Assembly: GCA_027081565.1 (NCBI GenBank) | Contig: JALWKG010000237.1 | Span: 1 to 13,758 of the forward strand | Source: Helicobacteraceae bacterium | GTDB lineage: Bacteria > Campylobacterota > Campylobacteria > Campylobacterales > Sulfurimonadaceae | Reading direction: 5' to 3' | Length of the DNA: 13,758 bases | Shown here: positions 1 through 5,542 of the stretch, one piece after another | How positions within the stretch are numbered: position 1 is the first letter of the stretch | How the letters are laid out: each line of letters starts with the position of its first letter | Made by a program: the position numbers and the translations under genes | The notes under the pieces: model-generated | Database searches by the model: none | Seen by the model: only the letters and a program-made list of their open reading frames with translations | Told to the model about the DNA's origin: nothing

Positions 1-360
1 ATACTCTTATGGATATTTGTCTACTTTTATATTTTAGGTGATAGTAAAGAGGCTGATACTCTATCTATAAAGATTGAAAAGTTAATGAAACAACATGGTT
101 CTTCTCAGAATGAGCATAATACTTTCTTTGTCTCATCATCAGGTAGTGGGTTACTGATAGAGCTATACAACATAGATGATATTTTTCTCTTACAAAAGAT
201 AGCTACTCTAGTTTCTACTGAACAACTAGAACAGAATATATCTTCTGACATTGCGGTAGTGGCTAGAAAAGAGATTTACAATCCATGGCTTTCTTGGATT
301 CCATTTTTAGGTAAAGAAACCCCTTATTTAAAATTAGAGATAAAAGGTAATTATAGATGA
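1..360 (+). CDS. Small membrane-anchored protein of unknown function, 5' end outside window
   Basis: The frame is open from the first base, so the true start probably lies left of the window; an internal ATG at 85 would give only 91 residues and would remove the hydrophobic stretch. Residues encoded by the first 39 bases (ILLWIFVYFYILG) look like a signal anchor or transmembrane segment, which suggests an inner-membrane protein with an exported C-terminal domain of about 100 residues. The C-terminus reads YLKLEIKG, and a YNIDD motif lies mid-domain; both have counterparts in the next gene, so the two may be distant paralogues. The stop overlaps the next start as ATGA (357-360), indicating translational coupling. 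No family is recognised. From context it could be an accessory or immunity protein for the hydrolase-like protein encoded at 749-1699, but that is inference. Confidence 0.6.
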   Translation: MLLWIFVYFYILGDSKEADTLSIKIEKLMKQHGSSQNEHNTFFVSSSGSGLLIELYNIDDIFLLQKIATLVSTEQLEQNISSDIAVVARKEIYNPWLSWIPFLGKETPYLKLEIKGNYR

Positions 361-749
361 TTAGAAAAAATACAATTGTTGTAATTTACTTATTTGGACT
401 TTTGATGTCGACTAACTTAATGAGTTATGAATCAGGTCAATATAGAAAAATATGTTTTGATATACATAAAAACATCTCTAGGCATCTAAGAAGTGAGACC
501 TCGTTTAAGGGTGGGTTTATGTACAGCTTGCCTGATGGTGGAGTCTCCTTCACAAAATACAATATTAAAGACAAATCATATCTTCCTGAACTGATTAAAG
601 CCACATTAGAAGAGTATGAAAAATATGATAGAAAAGTGACTATAACAATTACTCTATACTCAATATCACATGAAGAGTATAGGGAGATGAATATCCTTCA
701 AAGAAATATGAACAGTATTTTTAAACTTGAGCTTAAAGGAGTGCGTTAA
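357..749 (+). CDS. Small secreted or periplasmic protein of unknown function
   Basis: This 130-residue protein begins MIRKNTIVVIYLFGLLMS, a positively charged end followed by a hydrophobic core, typical of a Sec signal peptide with cleavage somewhere near residues 20-24. The mature part is about 108 residues with alternating short strands (VTITITLYSIS) and helices and no recognisable catalytic motif. Its core resembles the preceding protein: YNIKD against YNIDD, a following Leu/Ile-rich helix ending in AT, and a terminal FKLELKG against LKLEIKG. The start overlaps the previous stop (ATGA), and its stop overlaps the next start (TAATG, 747-751), so the three genes are almost certainly co-translated. 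Base composition is low in G+C. The role is unknown; an immunity or chaperone role for the downstream protein is a guess from context. Confidence 0.65.
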   Translation: MIRKNTIVVIYLFGLLMSTNLMSYESGQYRKICFDIHKNISRHLRSETSFKGGFMYSLPDGGVSFTKYNIKDKSYLPELIKATLEEYEKYDRKVTITITLYSISHEEYREMNILQRNMNSIFKLELKGVR

Positions 750-1699
750 TGGCAATTTCAATAGATACTGGTGCTACTGTAGAAATCTTCAATTATGAAG
801 GTGTTCCGGGAATATCTGGAAATCCACATACTTTTTTTGTTGTAACAGATGCAAATGGAATACAAACACAATATGATTTTTTTCCTAAGATAGAGGGAAC
901 TCTACAAGGACCAGGGAAAGTTAATGGTATAGTCCTTGGTGCAGATAGTCCTATACATGATTACACTACATCCTCCGGCCCGATACCCATAGCAGCTGAG
1001 CAGTTACAAGATTTGATCACTAATACCCAAGCTTCAATTAATAATCCACCTACTTATGATTTACCAAGTGCTCAACATTGTACAATGTGGGTACTTGAGA
1101 TGTTGATACAGTCTGGAATACTTCCGCAAAGTAATTATCCAAACTTTAATGATGCAACCATGTTCGATAACTTATCGATTAATCCATACTTTTTAGATTT
1201 ACAGAGGTGGGCGTTAGATCCTGAAAACTATCCGTTTCCATATGATTTTGATGATCATGCAACGATTCCAAATAATATGGACTATTCAGACTGGAGGGAT
1301 CAAAACGACCCTTTCGCCGATCCAACAGCAACACAAGACACAATAGACATCCCTATATGGGAAGCCTATGACCCACTTGTCTTAGACCTTAATGGTGATG
1401 GCGTGACTTCTATAGCTCTAGATAACTCAACAGCACACTTTGACCTTGATGGTGATGGTTTTGCTGAAAAGACAGGGTGGATCGATGGTAGTGATGATAT
1501 TTATGCACAGTTGCAAGTTTGGAAAGATACTAATGGTGATGGACTGAGTAGTGCTGGTGAACTGTTAAGTATGCAAGAGGCAGGAGTAGCTTCTATGAAC
1601 TTGTCTCATACCGACACAGAAGTAGACAACAATGGCAATGTTGTCACACAGGTGGTTGTGAATAATTTAGAATATACAGGAAAAAGAGATGTGTCATGA
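749..1699 (+). CDS. Putative permuted NlpC/P60-like cysteine hydrolase with C-terminal calcium-binding repeats
   Basis: This 316-residue protein has no signal peptide. Residues 1-125 follow the pattern of circularly permuted papain-fold (NlpC/P60, LRAT-like) enzymes: a PHTFFVVTD strand with His27, an aromatic YDFFP strand, a P-P-T-Y-D-L segment, then HCTMWVLEMLIQSGI with Cys111 at the head of a helix. His27 and Cys111 would be the catalytic pair. A Pro/Asp-rich linker (about 126-207) leads to calcium loops: DLNGDG at 213-218, DLDGDG at 232-237 and DTNGDG at 260-265, in the DPLVLDLNGDG context common in large RTX-type secreted proteins. This suggests type I secretion or calcium-dependent folding outside the cell. 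A Shine-Dalgarno AAAGGA lies at 735-740. Its neighbours are small exported proteins, so an antibacterial, peptidoglycan-directed effector is possible. The hydrolase call rests on motif pattern only; the calcium loops are clear. Confidence 0.6.
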   Translation: MAISIDTGATVEIFNYEGVPGISGNPHTFFVVTDANGIQTQYDFFPKIEGTLQGPGKVNGIVLGADSPIHDYTTSSGPIPIAAEQLQDLITNTQASINNPPTYDLPSAQHCTMWVLEMLIQSGILPQSNYPNFNDATMFDNLSINPYFLDLQRWALDPENYPFPYDFDDHATIPNNMDYSDWRDQNDPFADPTATQDTIDIPIWEAYDPLVLDLNGDGVTSIALDNSTAHFDLDGDGFAEKTGWIDGSDDIYAQLQVWKDTNGDGLSSAGELLSMQEAGVASMNLSHTDTEVDNNGNVVTQVVVNNLEYTGKRDVS

Positions 1700-2000
1700 G
1701 ATATGAAGTCATTATTCTAGTTTTGTTGTTTGCATTTAACCCTGTAAAAGATTGTATAGAGATGTAGAAGATAAAGAAGATGTGATTGAAACAGCCATTA
1801 AAATGGCAAATTTAAATATAGATCTAGCTGCAATTCTTAATGTGGAAAACAAAGTAGAGATCGTACCTACGATCAATGAAAACTATCAATATTTAAACAC
1901 ACTAGTGCAATTGGAAGAAGTAGAAGAGATAGTCTCTAAAAGAGTGGATGCATATGAAAAATGGCTGCTTGAATTTTTGAACAGTGCCGTTAAGCACTAA
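1696..2000 (+). pseudogene. Small exported protein interrupted by a frameshift (or sequence error)
   Basis: An ATG at 1696 overlaps the previous stop (ATGA) and opens MRYEVIILVLLFAFNPVKD, which looks like a signal peptide, but stops at 1767 after 23 residues. From 1740 the frame one base back is open and runs to 2000, encoding a mostly helical, acidic segment (YRDVEDKEDVIETAIKMANL onward) that ends in KWLLEFLNSAVKH. Moving back one base at the AAAA run at 1746-1749 would join the two into a protein of about 100 residues: signal peptide plus helical mature domain. Without the join, the second part could start only at a TTG (1752) that has no ribosome binding site. I therefore read this as one gene broken by a one-base change, in the position where an immunity protein for the preceding gene would be expected. 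No family is recognised. Confidence 0.5.
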
Positions 2001-2051
2001 AAATGAAAATAGACCGCTCTGTTAAAATGTATCAGTGTCTATAACATTCTA

Positions 2052-2068
2052 GTGACAAGATCTGTCAC
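2052..2068. repeat. Inverted repeat GTGACA-N5-TGTCAC
   Basis: A perfect 6-base inverted repeat (GTGACA, AGATC spacer, TGTCAC) lies between the end of the small-protein cassette and the promoter at 2098-2125. It is not followed by a T-run, so it is a poor intrinsic terminator. Its symmetry and position about 70 bases upstream of the predicted start of transcription would suit a dimeric regulator's binding site. No specific regulator is recognised. Confidence 0.3.
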
Positions 2069-2097
2069 ATTCAGTGCAGTTGGATCACACATATGGA

Positions 2098-2125
2098 TTG
2101 GAATTTACCTTCTGTCCGATATAAT
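2098..2125 (+). promoter_or_regulatory. Predicted sigma70-type promoter for the yccU-ilvA-ppx genes
   Basis: A perfect -10 hexamer TATAAT (2120-2125) is preceded at a 16-base spacing by TTGGAA (2098-2103), four of six matches to the -35 consensus. Transcription would start near 2132, about 57 bases before the preferred start codon at 2189. It is the only clear promoter upstream of three closely packed genes on the + strand. Confidence 0.55.
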
Positions 2126-2188
2126 CACATTAATAAAAAGATCGATTTTAGCTAATAGCTAGAGCCGTTTAATATGAAGGATAGCGAT

Positions 2189-2623
2189 ATGGAATGTGAA
2201 TTTCCTGCAAAAAATGCCAATGATGATCAGATGAAAGCGATATTAGAGCGTGTTAAGACCATAGCTGTTCTTGGACTCTCTCCTGATGAGAGTAAAGACA
2301 GTAACAAAGTAGCAAGATATCTGCAGTCGAAGGGCTATAAGATCATTCCTGTTTACCCCAAGACAGACGAAGATATCCTTGGTGAAAAGGTCTATACTTC
2401 TTTGGCTGATGTTCCGGGTCAGGTTGACATGGTCAACATCTTCCGCAAGCCTGCTGCACTTGATCCGATCGCTGATGCCTGTATCGCTCGTGGTGATGTA
2501 AAGGTGTTTTGGTCTCAAAAAGGTATTGTGAACAATGCTGCTGCTGAGAAAGCTGAAGAGGCAGGCATGGAGGTGGTTCAAAACCACTGTAGTATGGTCG
2601 AACACCGCAAATTATTAGGATAA
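2189..2623 (+). CDS. CoA-binding domain protein, YccU family
   Basis: A 144-residue single-domain Rossmann-fold protein of the CoA-binding (YccU-like, succinyl-CoA-synthetase alpha N-domain) family. The family signature is visible: TIAVLGLSPDESKDSNKVA near the N-terminus (nucleotide loop after the first strand), a YKIIPVYP second strand, VDMVNIFRKP, KVFWSQKGIVNN, and the conserved end VVQNHCSMVEHRKL. Its length matches the roughly 137-residue E. coli YccU. The biochemical role is not established in this family. An in-frame ATG at 2174 would add five residues, but the ATG at 2189 has AAGGA at 2177-2181 with 7 bases between, whereas nothing purine-rich precedes 2174; I prefer 2189. ilvA follows after three bases, so it is the first gene of an operon. 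Confidence 0.88.
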   Translation: MECEFPAKNANDDQMKAILERVKTIAVLGLSPDESKDSNKVARYLQSKGYKIIPVYPKTDEDILGEKVYTSLADVPGQVDMVNIFRKPAALDPIADACIARGDVKVFWSQKGIVNNAAAEKAEEAGMEVVQNHCSMVEHRKLLG

Positions 2624-2626
2624 AGA

Positions 2627-3838
2627 TTGTTTAGTTTAGAAAAAATAGAACAGGCCCATCAGCGTATTAAAGATGTGGTTGTAAACACACCATACTCATA
2701 TGCACCTTTTTTAAGTCATGAAAGCGATGTCGAGGTCTTTTTGAAAAAAGAGAATCTACAGATGACTGGTGCTTTTAAACTTCGTGGTGCCTTTAACAAG
2801 ATCGCTTCGTTGAGTGATGCTGAACGCGCTCAGGGTGTTGTGGCGGCAAGTGCGGGCAACCATGCTCAAGGTGTTGCTTACTCTGCACAGCATTTTGGCA
2901 TTAAGGCTGTGATCGTGATGCCAGACTCTACACCGCTGACTAAGGTCAATGGTGTGCGTCATTTTGGTGCGGAAGTGATCTTGGCGGGTAGCAACTATGA
3001 CGAGGCTTATGCTTACGCAACAACGTATGGCGCTGAAAACAATCTGGTCTTTGTCCACCCCTTTGAAGATGAAGAGGTGATCGCAGGGCAGGGAACTGTT
3101 GCCTTGGAGATCTTAGAACAGGCGCAAGAGCTGGATGCTGTCATCGTTCCTGTCGGTGGCGGTGGTCTCATCTCCGGTGTTGCTGCAGCGATCAAGGGGA
3201 AAAACCCTGAGATCGAGGTGATTGGTGTGAGTGCGGCAGGTGCTCCGGCACTCAAAAACTCTTTTGATGCAAAAGAACCTATAGACTCACTCTCTGTACG
3301 TACTATTGCTGATGGTATTGCCGTGCGAGACTGCTCCCCTGTCACACTGAATTATATGTTAGAGAGTGTTGATCAGTTTATTACAGTCGATGAAAAAGAG
3401 ATCGCCAGTGCCATCCTCTTTTTACTTGAAAAGCAGAAGCTTGTGGTTGAAGGGGCAGGCGCTGTTGGTGTTGCCGCTCTTTTGCATAAAAAGCTACCGC
3501 ACCTCAAAGGTAAAAAGGTTGCTGTAGTCTTAAGTGGTGGTAATGTCGATGTTACACTGCTTTCAGTGATTATTGAAAAAGGTCTTATAAAGTCGCATCG
3601 CAAGTTGAAGTTGACGGTGACACTGGTAGACAAGCCCGGTTCTCTGATGTTCTTAACTGAACTGCTTAAAGATCTGACTGCAAATATTGTGCATATCGCT
3701 TATGACCGTACTTCTACAGACCTTGACTATGGTGATGCCAACGTCACGATCCACCTTGAGACAAAAGGTGAAGAGCATCAAAAAGAGATTGTTAAGACAC
3801 TCCATGATAATGGTTACCTGAGTAACGAGTTTCATTAA
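2627..3838 (+). CDS. ilvA: Threonine ammonia-lyase (threonine dehydratase)
   Basis: This PLP enzyme deaminates L-threonine to 2-oxobutanoate, the first step of isoleucine synthesis, in the cytoplasm. The 403 residues comprise a fold-type II catalytic domain (about 1-320) and one C-terminal ACT domain (from about KLKLTVTLVDKPG). The PLP lysine is Lys51 in TGAFKLRGA; SAGNHAQG (75-82) and the phosphate-binding GGGG (177-180) are present. A single ACT domain and this length match the short, TdcB/IlvA-like form rather than the roughly 514-residue E. coli IlvA with two ACT-like modules; the ACT domain is where allosteric control would act. The start is TTG at 2627 with AGGA at 2617-2620. It sits three bases after the CoA-binding gene. 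ilvB and ilvN, which use its product, lie 1.7 kb downstream. Confidence 0.93.
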   Translation: MFSLEKIEQAHQRIKDVVVNTPYSYAPFLSHESDVEVFLKKENLQMTGAFKLRGAFNKIASLSDAERAQGVVAASAGNHAQGVAYSAQHFGIKAVIVMPDSTPLTKVNGVRHFGAEVILAGSNYDEAYAYATTYGAENNLVFVHPFEDEEVIAGQGTVALEILEQAQELDAVIVPVGGGGLISGVAAAIKGKNPEIEVIGVSAAGAPALKNSFDAKEPIDSLSVRTIADGIAVRDCSPVTLNYMLESVDQFITVDEKEIASAILFLLEKQKLVVEGAGAVGVAALLHKKLPHLKGKKVAVVLSGGNVDVTLLSVIIEKGLIKSHRKLKLTVTLVDKPGSLMFLTELLKDLTANIVHIAYDRTSTDLDYGDANVTIHLETKGEEHQKEIVKTLHDNGYLSNEFH

Positions 3839-3841
3839 TAT

Positions 3842-4759
3842 ATGATTGCTATAGACCTCGGTTCTAACTCTTTTCGTGCCATCTCATTTGACTGTACCAG
3901 CCTAAGTATTATCGATGAGTATGAGGCTATTGTCAAAACTGCTGACAAACTGCACCAAAATGGTGAGATCTCTGAAGGTGCTGTTGAGCGAATAATACAT
4001 GCCTTGCAAGAGGCGGATAAAAAGCTGCATTTCCAAGAACATACGGTTAAAGCAGTCACCACTCAGGCGATGCGTAAAGCGCGTAACAGTGCCGCGGTCT
4101 TAAAAGCGTTGGAACAAAAAAGCGGTGTTGCTTTTGAGATCATTGGTGCTGAAAAAGAGGCTTACTATACATTGACTGCAGTAGAAGCACGTCTTAAGGC
4201 TTTAGAGATAAAACATGATCATTTTGTTTTGATCGATGTAGGCGGGGGTTCTACCGAAATTATTTTCTATAGAAATGGTGTTATGGAGAGTCAAAGTTTT
4301 CCTATCGGTATCGTGACAACAGCACAGATATGTGATGAGGGATGTGACATGCAAGGCTACTTGGATGAAGCTTTTAAACCTCTATGCTCTTATGTTGAGG
4401 GTTATTATGAAAAATATGCCAAACCTGCTACTTTTGTAGCAACAGCGGGAACCCCTACCACTATGGCAGCCTACCTTTTAGGTATGAGTTATAAAAACTA
4501 TGATGTTCAAAAGATCAATGGCTATAGACTCTCTTTAGAGGGAACAAAAGAGGCGCTTAATGGTCTTATGGCCCTTTCAGAGATGGCGCGTGCAGAGATC
4601 GTTGGAGTAGGACGTGAGAGTTTGATCCAGGCAGGGATCATCATCGTTCAAAAACTTTATGCAACTTTAGGATTTACTGAAGCGATTGTTATCGATGATG
4701 GGGTACGAGAAGGTGTGGCTATCGCTTATTGCAATAGCATAAAAGAGCGTAGGGACTAG
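3842..4759 (+). CDS. Ppx/GppA family phosphatase (short form)
   Basis: This is a member of the exopolyphosphatase/guanosine pentaphosphate phosphatase family, cytoplasmic ASKHA-fold enzymes that act on polyphosphate or (p)ppGpp. The 305 residues hold the two actin-like lobes: AIDLGSNSFR at the N-terminus (phosphate-1 loop), a central IGAEKEA segment (101-107) in the position of the catalytic glutamate motif, DVGGGSTEI (132-140, phosphate-2 loop) and ATAGTPTTMAAY. It lacks the C-terminal HD-like domain of E. coli Ppx (about 513 residues), as is usual for the short forms found in Campylobacterota. The substrate cannot be told from sequence. The start lies three bases after the ilvA stop with no clear ribosome binding site, so coupling to ilvA is likely. 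Its stop shares CTAG with the convergent PAS gene. Confidence 0.85.
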   Translation: MIAIDLGSNSFRAISFDCTSLSIIDEYEAIVKTADKLHQNGEISEGAVERIIHALQEADKKLHFQEHTVKAVTTQAMRKARNSAAVLKALEQKSGVAFEIIGAEKEAYYTLTAVEARLKALEIKHDHFVLIDVGGGSTEIIFYRNGVMESQSFPIGIVTTAQICDEGCDMQGYLDEAFKPLCSYVEGYYEKYAKPATFVATAGTPTTMAAYLLGMSYKNYDVQKINGYRLSLEGTKEALNGLMALSEMARAEIVGVGRESLIQAGIIIVQKLYATLGFTEAIVIDDGVREGVAIAYCNSIKERRD

Positions 4760-5199
4760 GTCAATTCGTGGTGCATGTTCAGTGCTTTGATCTTTCCTGA
4801 TTTTAACTCTTCAAAGAGTGTCGAGGCATAGACCTTGTCATTTTCAGTTACTGGTTTTCTACTTGCACAATAACCTTTGATGTTCTGAGACTCGTCTTTT
4901 ACCGGTTCTACAATCACCTTGACCCAATAATACTTTCCGTCTTTACGCAAGTTCTTGACAAAACCAGACCACATCTCACCTTTTTTTATGGTATCCCACA
5001 TACAGCAAAAGGCTTCTTTTGGCATGTCAGGATGGCGAATAATAGAGTGCGGTTTTCCAATAAGCTCACTTTTTTCATAGCCACTCATCTCTAAAAACTT
5101 ACGGTTCATAAAGACGATCTTTCCACGTAAGTCAGTCTCTGTGATCATAGGACGACCATCGTAAATGACCTCTTCATCTAAAGGTTGTACATCAAACAT
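4756..5199 (-). CDS. Aer/CetB-like PAS domain redox-sensing protein
   Basis: A 147-residue soluble protein made of one PAS domain of the FAD-binding Aer class. The hallmark block is complete: NRKFLEMSGY (32-41), GKPHSIIRHPDMP (48-60), MWDTIKKGEMWSGFVKN (67-83), KDGKYYWVKV (86-95) and a final GYCASRKP strand. E. coli Aer carries the same PAS fused to a methyl-accepting domain; here nothing follows except about 30 residues, as in C. jejuni CetB, which pairs with a separate membrane transducer (CetA) in energy taxis. No transducer lies in this window. AGGAG sits 7 bases before the start on the minus strand, and a TATAAT promoter lies further upstream. FAD binding and a taxis role are inferred from the family. 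Confidence 0.85.
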   Translation of the reverse strand: MFDVQPLDEEVIYDGRPMITETDLRGKIVFMNRKFLEMSGYEKSELIGKPHSIIRHPDMPKEAFCCMWDTIKKGEMWSGFVKNLRKDGKYYWVKVIVEPVKDESQNIKGYCASRKPVTENDKVYASTLFEELKSGKIKALNMHHELT

Positions 5200-5254
5200 T
5201 ATAATCTCCTAGTTTTTTACATTAATATTTGTGTAAAAAAATGCTATAAGACAC

Positions 5255-5260
5255 ATTATA
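5255..5260 (-). promoter_or_regulatory. Predicted -10 element for the PAS gene
   Basis: On the minus strand this is a perfect TATAAT. Transcription would start near 5248, giving a leader of about 50 bases before the PAS start codon, which has AGGAG at the right distance. No convincing -35 box is seen, which is common in Campylobacterota promoters. Confidence 0.4.
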
Positions 5261-5345
5261 GCTTTTTTGTATATTAAAATACAATTAAATGATGGTAAAT
5301 ATAGTTAATTTCTGAATTTAGGCTATTAGCAAAACTAATATATAT

Positions 5346-5371
5346 GCTTGAGCGTATAAAAACGATCAAGC
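5346..5371. repeat. Inverted repeat GCTTGAGCG / CGATCAAGC upstream of ilvB
   Basis: GCTTGAGCG (5346-5354) pairs with CGATCAAGC (5363-5371) with one internal G/A mismatch and an 8-base A+T loop. It lies about 90 bases upstream of the predicted ilvB promoter and is not followed by a T-run on either strand. It may be an operator or the fold of a small transcript; the function is unknown. Confidence 0.35.
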
Positions 5372-5461
5372 GCTTCGTTCAGTAAATAGCGAGGTGCCCT
5401 TAAATTAGTTTGAAAGATTTTGTTATGATAGTTTTTAACAAGATATATAGCTTATATTACC

Positions 5462-5467
5462 TATAAT
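5462..5467 (+). promoter_or_regulatory. Predicted -10 element for ilvB-ilvN-lpxD
   Basis: This is a perfect TATAAT. The predicted start near 5474 gives a leader of about 70 bases containing the hairpin at 5483-5499. There is no consensus -35 box at the expected distance; the upstream sequence is A+T-rich. Confidence 0.5.
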
Positions 5468-5482
5468 AGGCGAATTTTTTAT

Positions 5483-5499
5483 CTCTGGGAGAACCAGAG
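5483..5499 (+). promoter_or_regulatory. Leader hairpin CTCTGG-GAGAA-CCAGAG upstream of ilvB
   Basis: A perfect 6-base stem with a 5-base loop sits immediately after the predicted start of transcription, about 43 bases before the ilvB ATG. No T-run follows, so it is not an ordinary terminator. It could protect the 5' end of the mRNA or bind a protein. No leader peptide rich in branched-chain codons is convincing here. Confidence 0.35.
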
Positions 5500-5542
5500 C
5501 AGCAGTTATTTATGACTGTAGTTATATATATGAGGAGACGCT

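Larger units (their letters stand above)
5200..5542. other. 343-base intergenic region between divergent PAS gene and ilvB
   Basis: No gene is supported here. It holds the predicted minus-strand promoter of the PAS gene near its left end, two inverted repeats in the middle (5325-5339, ATTAG-CAAAA-CTAAT; and 5346-5371), the predicted ilvB promoter at 5462-5467 and a leader hairpin at 5483-5499. The part at 5346-5395 is richer in G+C than its flanks and could be a regulator site or a small RNA; I cannot decide from sequence alone. Confidence 0.6.

Noticed and set aside
85..360. ATG at 85 as the start of the first gene.
   Set aside because: The frame stays open to the window edge and encodes a hydrophobic segment upstream of this ATG, and no ribosome binding site precedes it; the real start is probably outside.
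1740..1760. Programmed -1 frameshifting to join the signal-peptide frame to the helical frame.
   Set aside because: The run is only four A residues, without a proper X-XXY-YYZ slippery heptamer or a clear downstream structure; mutation or sequence error is simpler.
2243..2605. A 120-residue minus-strand frame opposite the CoA-binding gene.
   Set aside because: It is the antisense of a clear conserved gene, has no ribosome binding site and its protein resembles nothing known. The same holds for the other frames opposite ilvA, ilvB, ilvN, lpxD, aspB and speA.
5340..5400. The G+C-richer, hairpin-containing patch as a tRNA or tRNA remnant.
   Set aside because: No cloverleaf can be drawn and there is no T-arm sequence resembling GGTTCGAATCC.
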